Shown: one piece after another, positions 1-8,527 of the stretch
Layout of the letters: each line of letters starts with the position of its first letter
Position numbering within the stretch: position 1 is the stretch's first letter
Source of the DNA: Glaciecola punicea ACAM 611
Lineage (GTDB): Bacteria > Pseudomonadota > Gammaproteobacteria > Enterobacterales > Alteromonadaceae
Reading direction: 5' to 3'
Assembly (NCBI RefSeq): GCF_000252165.1
Contig: NZ_BAET01000016.1
Location: 1-32,624 of the forward strand
Length of the DNA stretch: 32,624 nt
Program-made: the position numbers and the translations under genes
Notes under the pieces: model-generated
Databases searched by the model: none
The model's input: only the letters and a program-made list of their open reading frames with translations
What the model was told of the DNA's origin: nothing

Positions 1-1274
1 GAAATAATCATGTCTTTCAGCCTGTCACGAATATACAAAAATCCATCTTCATCAATATAGCCGGCATCTCCAGTATGCAGCCAATTATTTTTAAGCGCTT
101 CTTCAGTTGCTAATGCATTCTGCCAATAGCGTGGCATATTCCAAGCGCACTTCACTAAAATTTCACCGACTTCAAATGGATTGACATTCTGACCTTGCGC
201 ATCAACTATTTTTATTTGCGTGCCAGGATAAGGAACTCCGCACGAACGTAACTTGCCTAACTTAGCATTGTGCAATCGATTTGGTAGTGCCGTTGCAACC
301 GCTAAGTTTTCGGTCATGCCATACAAATGCATGAATTGGCAATCTTCACCGAACCGCTTCTGCGCGCTAGCTAGCACCGATTCAGCGATAGGTGCAGCGC
401 CGTATGATACGCACTTAAGAGACGAGAAATCAGTGTTTGATGCTATTGAATGATTGACCACCATGTGAATAATAGTTGGTACAAGAAAAAGATGCGTAAC
501 CTTATGTTTTGGAAGAAGCGTCAGAATTTCTTGTGGATCGACCGTTTTGGTTAGCACGACCTTTCCACCCGCCGCAAGTGTCAGTCTGACTAAGTTAAAA
601 CCTGCAACGTGAAATAAAGGCAAACACACTAAATTAACCGTATCAGCGCGATAGTTTGCCCAGCTAGTATCGTGTTCAGTATCACTTGCAGCAATTGCCG
701 ATAACGCAACGGTTCTGTGCGTATGGCATACCCCTTTTGGATAACCGGTGGTGCCGCTAGTGTAAAGTTGTATCACATCATCATCGAAGTCAGCACATAG
801 ATCTGGTTTATCAAAAGTCATCGACATGTACCATTGTTCGAAGTTTATCCATTTAGTATGGCCGCCATCTAAGGCGATAATGGTAAGACCCTCGCTAAGG
901 CTTGACTCAATCGACTCTATCAATCGATAATAATCCATTCCAACAAACAACATCACACTGTTGGAATCATTTAATATGTAGGCGATTTCAGGACCGGCGA
1001 GGCGCGTGTTTATGCTGACTTGTACAGCACCAGACTTTGCGATACCGAGCATTAGAAGTAAATAATTTACAGAATTCGCGTCTAAAATTGAGATTCTATC
1101 TTGCTTATTGACACCGTGATTAATGATAGCTTGAGCGACCTGATTACTTTTGAGTTCCAATGCGTGATAAGTCAGCTCAACACCTTCAAACCACAAGGCA
1201 ATATCATCTGATTGGGCAGCAGCCCGTTGGGTGATAAGGTTAGAAAACATGAGGTGTGAAGTGCCTTGTTTCAT
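1..1274 (-). CDS. Acyl-CoA synthetase (AMP-binding), C-terminus cut by window edge
   Basis: This class I adenylate-forming ligase activates a carboxylic acid to its CoA thioester with ATP. About 424 residues are visible before the window ends. Visible motifs are the phosphate-binding loop YTSGTTGYPKG (about residue 175), YGMTE (about 317) and the HTGDAGYIDEDG segment near 403, followed by the hinge RDRLKDMI at the edge. The C-terminal lid with the catalytic lysine lies outside the window. I chose the ATG at 1274, in front of which an AAAGGAG ribosome site is visible on the minus strand; a second in-frame Met lies eight codons in. It is the last visible gene of the minus-strand catabolic run, 61 bases after the NMO-like gene. 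It probably activates the acid made by the aldehyde dehydrogenase or a later intermediate. The substrate cannot be told from sequence. Confidence 0.93.
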   Translation of the reverse strand, partial: MKQGTSHLMFSNLITQRAAAQSDDIALWFEGVELTYHALELKSNQVAQAIINHGVNKQDRISILDANSVNYLLLMLGIAKSGAVQVSINTRLAGPEIAYILNDSNSVMLFVGMDYYRLIESIESSLSEGLTIIALDGGHTKWINFEQWYMSMTFDKPDLCADFDDDVIQLYTSGTTGYPKGVCHTHRTVALSAIAASDTEHDTSWANYRADTVNLVCLPLFHVAGFNLVRLTLAAGGKVVLTKTVDPQEILTLLPKHKVTHLFLVPTIIHMVVNHSIASNTDFSSLKCVSYGAAPIAESVLASAQKRFGEDCQFMHLYGMTENLAVATALPNRLHNAKLGKLRSCGVPYPGTQIKIVDAQGQNVNPFEVGEILVKCAWNMPRYWQNALATEEALKNNWLHTGDAGYIDEDGFLYIRDRLKDMII

Positions 1275-1335
1275 TTATTCTCCTTTGAACTTCAGATTTT
1301 TATTCATTGCAGAAGATTTTATTCAGCACGCAAAT

Positions 1336-2307
1336 TTAGAACCAACTGAGGCGTTGCTTCATCGCATCGTGAGCTTCTGCTACCATTCGGTCAATAAGGA
1401 CCTGACAACTAGGTATATCATCGATTAATCCCATCACCATACCAACAGTCCAGATGCCGTCATCCACATCGCCACCCTCAATGCATCGCTCGCGACCTCT
1501 TACACCTGCAACGAGCGGCTGCAATTCGTTAAAATCTGTATTGCCAGCCTTTGCCTCTATTTCTACAACTGCCTTGGAGACAGTATTTTTAAATACACGT
1601 ACTGTATTATTTAACGAGCGAAACATCAGTGTTGTTTGCCGCTCGTCTGCATCAACCATCGCTTGCTTCATATTGTGATGGACAGGTGCTTCTTTGGTTG
1701 CCACGAAACGAGAACCCATATTAATTCCCTCTGCCCCTAATAGCATTGCAGCTGCCATCTGGCTTCCAGTAGCGATGCCACCTGACGCAACAATGGGTAT
1801 AGAAAGTTTGGCTGCTGCACATGGTATTAGCACCAAATTAGTCACATCGTCTTCACCAGGATGCCCTGCACATTCAAAGCCATCGACACTGACAGCATCA
1901 CAGCCCACCTTTTCAGCCTTCACAGCATGACGAACAGAAGTGCACTTGTGAATCACTTTAACGTTGTTAGCTCGAAGGTATGGTATAAAACGTTCTGGAT
2001 TACGGCCGGCGGTTTCAATTACCTTAACACCACATTCAACCGCCGCCTGCAAGTATTCATCGTACGGAATGGGTTTTATCGAAGGCAATATTGTGAGATT
2101 TACACCAAAAGGTTTGTCGGTCATTTCACTACAACGCCTAATTTCTTGGCGCAACAATTCAGGGGTTGCTTGCGTTAATGCCGTTAGTATGCCTAAACCA
2201 CCTGCATTCGATACCGCTGCGGCCAATTCAGCTCGACCAACCCACATCATTCCTCCTTGAATAATTGGGTAACGAATGCCAAACATTTCTGTAATACGAG
2301 TTTTCAT
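1336..2307 (-). CDS. Nitronate monooxygenase family (2-nitropropane dioxygenase-like) FMN protein
   Basis: This 323-residue TIM-barrel flavoprotein begins with the family signature around IIQGGMMWVG. It continues with CAGHPGEDDV (about 145-155) and the phosphate-binding ASGGIATG and GINMGSRF segments (about 175-205). The length is normal for the family. Members oxidise nitronates, but many homologues sit in steroid, terpenoid or acyl-CoA degradation clusters where they act on CoA thioesters or have no proven role. The position between the HSD17B10-like SDR and a CoA ligase favours such a catabolic role over nitroalkane detoxification; this is inference. The start is supported by a GAGGTAG ribosome site on the minus strand. 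The family assignment is firm and the reaction is open. Confidence 0.88.
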   Translation of the reverse strand: MKTRITEMFGIRYPIIQGGMMWVGRAELAAAVSNAGGLGILTALTQATPELLRQEIRRCSEMTDKPFGVNLTILPSIKPIPYDEYLQAAVECGVKVIETAGRNPERFIPYLRANNVKVIHKCTSVRHAVKAEKVGCDAVSVDGFECAGHPGEDDVTNLVLIPCAAAKLSIPIVASGGIATGSQMAAAMLLGAEGINMGSRFVATKEAPVHHNMKQAMVDADERQTTLMFRSLNNTVRVFKNTVSKAVVEIEAKAGNTDFNELQPLVAGVRGRERCIEGGDVDDGIWTVGMVMGLIDDIPSCQVLIDRMVAEAHDAMKQRLSWF

Positions 2308-2418
2308 TCAACTACCTCATTTGAAGCTGCTTTACTATTTAGAAGATTAGATTAACTAGTGCGTTATCGAAATGGCGATACCACATATAATGATAGGAAA
2401 AAATGACACCTCTGTGGA

Positions 2419-3189
2419 CTATTTCGGTTGCATTCGAATACCAGCGTCTATTCGAATACACTCACCATTGATGTATTCATTGTCAACAATATGTAATGCT
2501 AATTTTGCAATTTCATGCGTATGACCTAGTCTTTTAGGAAAAACTGTCATATTTTCCAAAGATTTGTAATAGTCCTCTTGGACTTCGTCAAATAAGGGAG
2601 TGTGAATGAGTCCGGGGGCAATAGTGACAACCCTAATTGCATAAGGCGCGAGTTCTCGTGCCATAGGCAAAGTCATTGCAACAATCGCACCCTTAGTTGC
2701 CGCATATGCAACTTGACCAATTTGACCTTCAAAGGCAGCAACTGAAGCGGTATTGATTATCACACCACGAGACTCCTCACCATCGGATAATTCATTAATA
2801 GCCATCTTTTCAGCGCCAAGTCGACATAAATTAAACGTGCCTATTTGATTTACCGCTACGGTTTTTTGATAAATATTTAGCGGGTGAGGGCCTTTCTTTC
2901 CGAAGGTTTTGCAAGCAGGCCCAATTCCAGCGTAGTTGTTTATAATATGCAATGCCCCGAACTTTAGGACCACCTCATCGACGGCTTTGCTTACTTGTGA
3001 TTCGTCAGAAACGTCAACCGAAAAGTACGCAATATTATCGCCATGCTCTTCCTGCATTTTTTTACCGATTTCATCATTTAAGTCAAAAATCGCAACATTG
3101 GCACCTTTACTTAAATAAAGTTCTGCGGTCGCACGGCCTAACCCTGAAGCACCGCCAGTAACAATTGCTGTTTTTCCTATGATGTTCAT
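2419..3189 (-). CDS. HSD17B10-like short-chain dehydrogenase (3-hydroxyacyl-CoA dehydrogenase type II family)
   Basis: This 256-residue SDR has the NAD-binding TGGASGLG motif at residues 11-18, an NNYAG variant of the NNAG motif, and the catalytic Ser (NTASVAAFEG) and YAATK at about 163-167. The SVAAFEGQIGQVAYAATKG stretch, the TIAPGL motif and the C-terminal GIRMQP closely match mitochondrial HSD17B10 and bacterial 3-hydroxy-2-methylbutyryl-CoA dehydrogenases, as recalled from those families. It most likely oxidises a 3-hydroxyacyl-CoA, possibly branched or alicyclic, to the 3-oxo form with NAD. It follows the kinase gene by 33 bases with an AAAGG ribosome site. Steroid or alcohol substrates remain possible because HSD17B10 itself is promiscuous. 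Confidence 0.92.
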   Translation of the reverse strand: MNIIGKTAIVTGGASGLGRATAELYLSKGANVAIFDLNDEIGKKMQEEHGDNIAYFSVDVSDESQVSKAVDEVVLKFGALHIINNYAGIGPACKTFGKKGPHPLNIYQKTVAVNQIGTFNLCRLGAEKMAINELSDGEESRGVIINTASVAAFEGQIGQVAYAATKGAIVAMTLPMARELAPYAIRVVTIAPGLIHTPLFDEVQEDYYKSLENMTVFPKRLGHTHEIAKLALHIVDNEYINGECIRIDAGIRMQPK

Positions 3190-3222
3190 ATCTTTTACCT
3201 TTTGATCAAACTTTTTTCATGG

Positions 3223-4239
3223 TTAATTAACCAAACCAATGGCCATTTTCGCCAACGGTGCAACCATTTCGCCCATTTTATAGGCTTTATCATTAGAGGC
3301 ATTACCATCTAATGCGCGTTTTTTTACGCCTTGCAAAATAGCCGCAAATCGAAATGCGCTGAAGGCGAGGTAAAAATTCCAGTCAGTAATGCCATTAATA
3401 CCTACTCTTTTGCAATACTGTGAAACATAATCCTGTTCGCTTGGAATACCCAACGCTTCGCGGTCGATGCCATCTAAACCCTGTAGTGCTGAATTGCTAG
3501 CCATACGTAATTGCATACATTGATAGGCTAAATCGGCGAAAGGGTGGCCTAGAGTAGATAATTCCCAGTCAACTAGCGCTAGGACTTGACTTTTTTTAGG
3601 ATGAAAAAGCATATTATCAAGGCGAAAATCGCCATGGACTAAGCTAACGCGACCATCTTCGGAGGGTGTGTTGTTAGGTAACCACTTAATCAACCAATTC
3701 ATGTCTGCTATCTTTTCAGTTTCGCTAGCGCGATACTGCTGGATCCATCGGTTTATTTGGCGCTCGTAATAATTACCTGGCCGCCCATAATCGCTTAAAC
3801 CTACTTCTGCGATGTTTATCTTATGCAGTGAGGCCATCACTCGGTTCATTTCGCTATAAATTTCGCAACGATGCGAAAAGTCGACATCAGGAAGTGCTGG
3901 ATCCCACATAACTCTTCCGTCCACATATTCCATGATATAGAAAACACTTCCAATAATGGTTGCGTCTTCGCATAGCAATAGTGGTTTGGCAACCGGCACC
4001 TCTGAGTTTTCAAGTGCTGTTATGACCCGAAATTCACGGTCCACAGCATGAGCAGATTTGAGCAAGTCTCCAGCAGGTTTTCGTCTCAAAACATACCGTT
4101 TGTTGTGACTAGTCAGCAAATAGGTTGGATTTGACTGTCCTCCAACAAATTTTTTCGCCTCTATGGGTCCCTCTAATCCATCAAGATGTCGACCTAGATA
4201 CTGTGATAAGGCAGTAACATTCAAATCTGAGTTAGACAT
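3223..4239 (-). CDS. ACAD10/11-type acyl-CoA kinase (aminoglycoside phosphotransferase fold)
   Basis: This 338-residue protein kinase-like fold protein carries the N-terminal GGQSNPTY glycine-rich loop, YVLRRKPAG with the ATP-contacting lysine region, the catalytic loop LVHGDFRLDNMLFH (HGDxxxxN, about residues 202-215), and the metal-binding DWE (about 226). Its text follows the kinase half of human ACAD11 very closely, including AHAVDREFRV, IMEYVDG, WIQQYRASET and ELSTLGHP. In ACAD10/11 and in the Pseudomonas levulinate enzyme LvaA, this kinase family phosphorylates a 4-hydroxyacyl-CoA. It sits 14 bases after the acyl-CoA dehydrogenase that would act next, so the two are probably co-translated partners. 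Antibiotic resistance is very unlikely. The gamma-hydroxyacyl-CoA role is inferred from family and context. Confidence 0.9.
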   Translation of the reverse strand: MSNSDLNVTALSQYLGRHLDGLEGPIEAKKFVGGQSNPTYLLTSHNKRYVLRRKPAGDLLKSAHAVDREFRVITALENSEVPVAKPLLLCEDATIIGSVFYIMEYVDGRVMWDPALPDVDFSHRCEIYSEMNRVMASLHKINIAEVGLSDYGRPGNYYERQINRWIQQYRASETEKIADMNWLIKWLPNNTPSEDGRVSLVHGDFRLDNMLFHPKKSQVLALVDWELSTLGHPFADLAYQCMQLRMASNSALQGLDGIDREALGIPSEQDYVSQYCKRVGINGITDWNFYLAFSAFRFAAILQGVKKRALDGNASNDKAYKMGEMVAPLAKMAIGLVN

Positions 4240-4253
4240 TATCAGGCCTCCCC

Positions 4254-5477
4254 TTACTTGGCTGCATAGCGATCGATAATACTTTTGCCCAAAGCCATTT
4301 GATGCACTTCATCGGGCCCATCTGCTAATCGACACCATCGAGCATAATTAAACGCTTCAGCCATAAAATAATCTTCTGTAAGTCCTCCCGCACCATGCAT
4401 TTGCATGCATCGGTCAATAATATTTTGGACAAGTAAGGGCACTGTTGTTTTAGTAGCAGCAATCATATCTACAGATGCAGACACACCTTCAGCGTCGATC
4501 TTATTAGATGTTTTCAATACCAGTAGGCGAGCCATTTCAACTTCAGAAAAACAACGCGAGATGTTTTCACGAATAGATTGGTGCTTACTAATAGGGCGAC
4601 CGAAAGTCACGCGTGTACTAACGCGTTTGCAGGCTAATTCTAGGGCACGTTGGGCGCTGCCGATAAGCCGCATGCAGTGATGCATTCGACCGGGTCCTAA
4701 ACGACCTTGTGCAATCTCAAAGCCACGTCCTTCACCCAGTAATACGTTTTCAAGTGGCACTCTAACATTGTCAAAAACAATTTCTGCATGCCCTATGGGC
4801 GCATCGTCATAACCAAGGGTAGTAAGTGGTCGGACTAACGTGATTCCTGGCGTGTTTTTGGGCACTAATACCTGAGTTTGTTGTTTGTGGCGATTAGTAT
4901 TATCAGGGTCACTCTTTCCCATTACGATAAAAATCTTGGTGCGCTCATACATCGCACCTGTAATGAACCACTTGCGGCCATTTAAAACCCATTCTTGGCC
5001 ATCGGTATTGATAGAGAGTTCTATATTGGTCGCATCACTCGATGCCACTTGAGGCTCTGTCATGGCGTATGATGAGCGAATATCACCCGATAGCATCGGT
5101 ATTAGCCAGGTATCTTGCTGTTTACGAGTAGCATAGTTCATCAATACTTCCATGTTACCTGTGTCCGGTGCGTTGCAGTTGAATACTTCAGGTGACCAAA
5201 TTACCCTCCCCATGACCTCAGCTAACGGCGCGTAATCAACAAAAGATAAGCCCCCATGTTCGCTGTATTGCGCGTGCTCTTCGGGTATAAATAAATTCCA
5301 TAATCCGGCTTTTTTTGCTTTTACTTTTAGTTCATCCATCAACGGCAGTGGAGCAAAGCGCCTTGGGGCATTGTGCAGTGCTTGCGCGTATCTGATTTCG
5401 TTCGGGTAAATATGCTCAGACATAAATTGCGATAATTTGCTCAAAAGTTGTTGAGACTTTTCACTGTGTGAATACAT
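4254..5477 (-). CDS. Acyl-CoA dehydrogenase, ACAD10/11-like
   Basis: This FAD acyl-CoA dehydrogenase has about 407 residues. Visible landmarks are YAMTEPQVASSDATN (flavin and substrate loop, about residues 138-152), WFITGA, RVTFGRPISKHQSI (C-terminal domain), and the MHGAGGLTEDY segment close to the C-terminus. The family is the long-chain ACAD11 type, which in ACAD11 and Lva systems works on 4-phosphoacyl-CoA, eliminating phosphate to give an enoyl-CoA. The open frame extends upstream to a TTG at 5489. I prefer the ATG at 5477 because GGAA sits six bases in front of it and the TTG has no ribosome site. The gene lies between the ferredoxin and the kinase genes, and the kinase starts 14 bases after its stop. 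Ordinary alpha,beta-desaturation is the alternative role. Confidence 0.92.
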   Translation of the reverse strand: MYSHSEKSQQLLSKLSQFMSEHIYPNEIRYAQALHNAPRRFAPLPLMDELKVKAKKAGLWNLFIPEEHAQYSEHGGLSFVDYAPLAEVMGRVIWSPEVFNCNAPDTGNMEVLMNYATRKQQDTWLIPMLSGDIRSSYAMTEPQVASSDATNIELSINTDGQEWVLNGRKWFITGAMYERTKIFIVMGKSDPDNTNRHKQQTQVLVPKNTPGITLVRPLTTLGYDDAPIGHAEIVFDNVRVPLENVLLGEGRGFEIAQGRLGPGRMHHCMRLIGSAQRALELACKRVSTRVTFGRPISKHQSIRENISRCFSEVEMARLLVLKTSNKIDAEGVSASVDMIAATKTTVPLLVQNIIDRCMQMHGAGGLTEDYFMAEAFNYARWCRLADGPDEVHQMALGKSIIDRYAAK

Positions 5478-5591
5478 ATAATATTCCAATATCTATCGAT
5501 GCTTACGAATTGTTGATTGAAAAGGTAATTTAACGGGTAATCTGACCTTGTCGCAATAACGAGTTATTAACCTTCATCAAGCTTCGAATTA

Positions 5592-5912
5592 TTAAAACTG
5601 AGCGCTAGGTACGGATACAATTAAACCATCCAGCGCGTTACTCACTCGAATCTGACAACTTAACCGGCTAAATTGATTGGGTTCAACCGAACCTTCAAGA
5701 ATTGCTAACTCAAGCTCACTTGGAGAGTCAAGCTTGTTGAGCCAATCCTTATCGACGTAACAATGGCAAGTACCGCAGCTCATTGTGCCTCCGCACTCAC
5801 CTATAATATTTTCTATTCCCTCATTAACTGCAACCTCCATTACGGATTGCCCGAATTCGGCGTCAACCATCACTGTGTCGCCGTTTAACTGTATAAAAGT
5901 TACTTTTGCCAT
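5592..5912 (-). CDS. [2Fe-2S] ferredoxin, putidaredoxin type
   Basis: This 106-residue vertebrate/adrenodoxin-class ferredoxin has cluster ligands in the pattern C-x5-C-x2-C (CGGTMSCGTC, about residues 40-49) plus a fourth Cys in LSCQI (about 86). The ending resembles the putidaredoxin C-terminal region that contacts reductase and P450 (DGLIVSVPSAQF). It would shuttle single electrons from the FAD reductase at 17134-18342 to the P450 at 12697-13941, in the cytoplasm. A GAGGG ribosome site precedes the ATG. Its place inside the minus-strand run, well away from both redox partners, is notable, because such components are often adjacent. Length and motifs are typical and the assignment is firm. 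Confidence 0.95.
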   Translation of the reverse strand: MAKVTFIQLNGDTVMVDAEFGQSVMEVAVNEGIENIIGECGGTMSCGTCHCYVDKDWLNKLDSPSELELAILEGSVEPNQFSRLSCQIRVSNALDGLIVSVPSAQF

Positions 5913-5970
5913 GCTTTACCCTCAAATAGTTTAGGGCTTTCTATTTCTAGAAAACCCTCACTATGGTGAA

Positions 5971-8478
5971 TTATTCGAAATTGTAAGTGAACTCGATGCC
6001 AAATGTACGTGGTAAACCACGGGTCAGATAATCCTGTCCGAAGGCGTTCAAATTGAGTCCATAAGTATAATGAAATTCGTCCGCTATGTTTTTCGCCCAT
6101 ATCGCAACGGAATAGTTTTCAGTCGTGTAGGTGACTCGGCTGTTTAGCAGCCAGTAAGCTGGATTACCCTCTGCTAGTTCTCGCGATGCCAAGAAGCCTG
6201 AACCAGCGTCTGCTGAACCACCAGGGTAGTTGCCGCCATAGTTACCAAATGGGTCAAAATTATACTCTCCCATATATTGTGCATCTAATGTTAAGTCTAC
6301 AAACCCACCACGAATTTCCATAATGTTCCAGTCAACTCCAAAGTTGAAGGTAACGTCAGGTGCATTTGGGAAACTATTACCACCAACTAACACACCGTTT
6401 GGCGTAAAGCGTTGACCTTCATCGTATTCACTGTCGATTAGGCCTAATGAGCTTCGAATTCTAATGCTATCAGTAGGAAGTGCTGTTAGTTCAATTTCTA
6501 GCCCACTAAGCTCTCCATCTGCGGCGCGAAGGAACGATGTTGTTCCAACAATTTCTGCGACTTGCTGATTGTTGTAGTCGTACATAAATGCCGCAGCATT
6601 AATTTGTAAACGGTTTTCTAACCAGCGTGATTTGTAACCGACTTCATATGCATCGATGGTTTCCGGTTCAATAAAAAAGACCTGATTAATATCCTGATAC
6701 GCTAAACCATTAAATGTTCCTGCCCGATAACCGCGGCTATAGCTGAAGAAAGCCATTGAACTGTCACTTACATCGTAGGACGTTATGACACGGCCTGTAA
6801 ACTCATCACTTTCCTCACTTTGTGAAATTCTTGCAAGTGATAAATCAGCTGGGAAGCTATACGGTATCGTAGTCGCCCTAATGTTTCCTGCTTCATCGAA
6901 CAAAACGGTGCGCGCATCGTTAAATTCAACGTCGTCTCGGGTGTATCGCAGACCGACCGTTACATTAAATTCATTTGTTACATCGTAGGAGATTTCGCCG
7001 TAAATAGCCTGAGATGGTCGTTCAATCGTAAATTGTTGATTAGCTAATATAGATGTGAAAGGTGGTGCCCCTGCTGCCGCACATCCCGATGTTAAGCCGA
7101 CAAATTCGAAAAACGTTCTAGCATCTAAAAAGCCATTAGCATTTAAATTAAGCGGACTGCAGTTTCCATCGGACGGGATAACTCCTAGTGCTGGATTGGA
7201 GGGGTCAATAACACCGACAACTGGGTTAAAGAGATCTGCGGGCAATTGCGCATCAAGCAGTCCAAAGAAATCCGGTTCATTTTCTGTAAATACTTCTTCT
7301 GTACCGAAATAAACACCAGCAACAACACTGAGTCTATCAGTAACATACGTTAGCCGAAGATCTTGATTAAAACTTTCACTTTCAGAGAAATAACGGATTG
7401 CACAAAGGTCTAGTACTGTCCCGTCACAATCGTAGGGGTTTAGGGTAAAGTCAGCTTTGTCAAAACCCGTGATTGAGGTTAATGTAAAATCGTCCCACGT
7501 GTAAGATGCAGTTAACGACATGCCGTCTGAGGAAGTGCCATAGCGGTTTGCTTCATTAGACTCTATTTCATCTTCGTTTAATCGCCGGCCATTTCCATCC
7601 GGTAAAAGGGAATTACGCGTTGGCGCGCCGAGAACATTGGCTTGACCCGGGAAATAGCCTACTCCATAAGCCAAATCGCCTAAGCCATCATTTTCAGCCG
7701 TATAAGCTTTAAAATCAATTTCCAAGTCTTCACTCGGAGCCCACTTAACAGAAAATCGCAATGCTTGTGAGTCAGTCTCACCATAATATTGATTATCAAC
7801 TGGGTTAAATGTATAGCCATCCATCTTTTGTTTAGTTGCTGCAATACGAAAGCCCAGTTCACTAGGAATGAGCGTGTGTTCAAAAGCGCCTGTAAATGCC
7901 TGTGAGCCAAAATTACCTGCGCCCACAGTAATAAAACCTTTATTTCCATCGTCTAAACTCGGTTTCACCGTTGCTATGGTAATAGCACCACCTGTTGTGT
8001 TACGACCGAACAAAGTGCCTTGCGGGCCACGCAATACCTCTATTTGTGCCAGATCGAACAACTGTTGCCCATGCGCAGCGCGGAATGTTTGGAACACTTC
8101 ATCTACATAAACGCCCACGGGAGAAGCCGTTGATGCGCTAAATTCATTGGCTACGCTTATTCCACGAATACTGAAGTTGGGTTGAGTTTTTGAATAAGCC
8201 GAGGTCACCTGTAAATTTGGCACACTGCCCATTAGATCGGATGTTTCGCTTATATTTCTTGCCTTCAATTCAGAGCCTGAAATTGCTGTTACGGTAATGG
8301 GAACATCTTGAAGATTTTGAGGCCGCTTTGTTGCGGTCACCTCTATAACTTCAATTACGGGAGCCGAAGAAGCTTCTACTTCTGCCGACTCATCCGCTTG
8401 CGCATAGACCATTTGAGTGCTTGCGCCAAGAATGGCTATTTGCACTGCCAAGGACAGATAATTTCTTTTTTTATTCAT
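5971..8478 (-). CDS. TonB-dependent outer-membrane receptor
   Basis: This 835-residue outer-membrane transporter has a signal peptide of roughly 26 residues ending at VYAQA, then a TonB-box-like segment (IEVIEVTATKRPQ), the plug domain (DVPITVTAISGSEL, GPQGTLFGRNTTGGAI) to about residue 170, and a long beta-barrel ending in an aromatic-rich strand. A GAGGT ribosome site precedes the ATG. This CirA/FecA-like group with the VTATKRPQ start is abundant in marine gammaproteobacteria and in sphingomonads that degrade hydrophobic compounds. Its place between the alcohol dehydrogenase and ferredoxin genes suggests that it imports the substrate of the pathway or a related hydrophobic molecule. That is a context inference; iron-siderophore uptake cannot be excluded from sequence alone. 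Confidence 0.94.
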   Translation of the reverse strand: MNKKRNYLSLAVQIAILGASTQMVYAQADESAEVEASSAPVIEVIEVTATKRPQNLQDVPITVTAISGSELKARNISETSDLMGSVPNLQVTSAYSKTQPNFSIRGISVANEFSASTASPVGVYVDEVFQTFRAAHGQQLFDLAQIEVLRGPQGTLFGRNTTGGAITIATVKPSLDDGNKGFITVGAGNFGSQAFTGAFEHTLIPSELGFRIAATKQKMDGYTFNPVDNQYYGETDSQALRFSVKWAPSEDLEIDFKAYTAENDGLGDLAYGVGYFPGQANVLGAPTRNSLLPDGNGRRLNEDEIESNEANRYGTSSDGMSLTASYTWDDFTLTSITGFDKADFTLNPYDCDGTVLDLCAIRYFSESESFNQDLRLTYVTDRLSVVAGVYFGTEEVFTENEPDFFGLLDAQLPADLFNPVVGVIDPSNPALGVIPSDGNCSPLNLNANGFLDARTFFEFVGLTSGCAAAGAPPFTSILANQQFTIERPSQAIYGEISYDVTNEFNVTVGLRYTRDDVEFNDARTVLFDEAGNIRATTIPYSFPADLSLARISQSEESDEFTGRVITSYDVSDSSMAFFSYSRGYRAGTFNGLAYQDINQVFFIEPETIDAYEVGYKSRWLENRLQINAAAFMYDYNNQQVAEIVGTTSFLRAADGELSGLEIELTALPTDSIRIRSSLGLIDSEYDEGQRFTPNGVLVGGNSFPNAPDVTFNFGVDWNIMEIRGGFVDLTLDAQYMGEYNFDPFGNYGGNYPGGSADAGSGFLASRELAEGNPAYWLLNSRVTYTTENYSVAIWAKNIADEFHYTYGLNLNAFGQDYLTRGLPRTFGIEFTYNFE

Positions 8479-8527
8479 AAATACCTCAGTTCTTTATTTC
8501 AATCTTATTAAAAAGATGGCGCTATTG

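Noticed and set aside
3223-4239. Aminoglycoside phosphotransferase as an antibiotic resistance gene
   Set aside because: The sequence follows the ACAD11 kinase half closely and sits beside its dehydrogenase partner, so acyl-CoA metabolism is the better reading.
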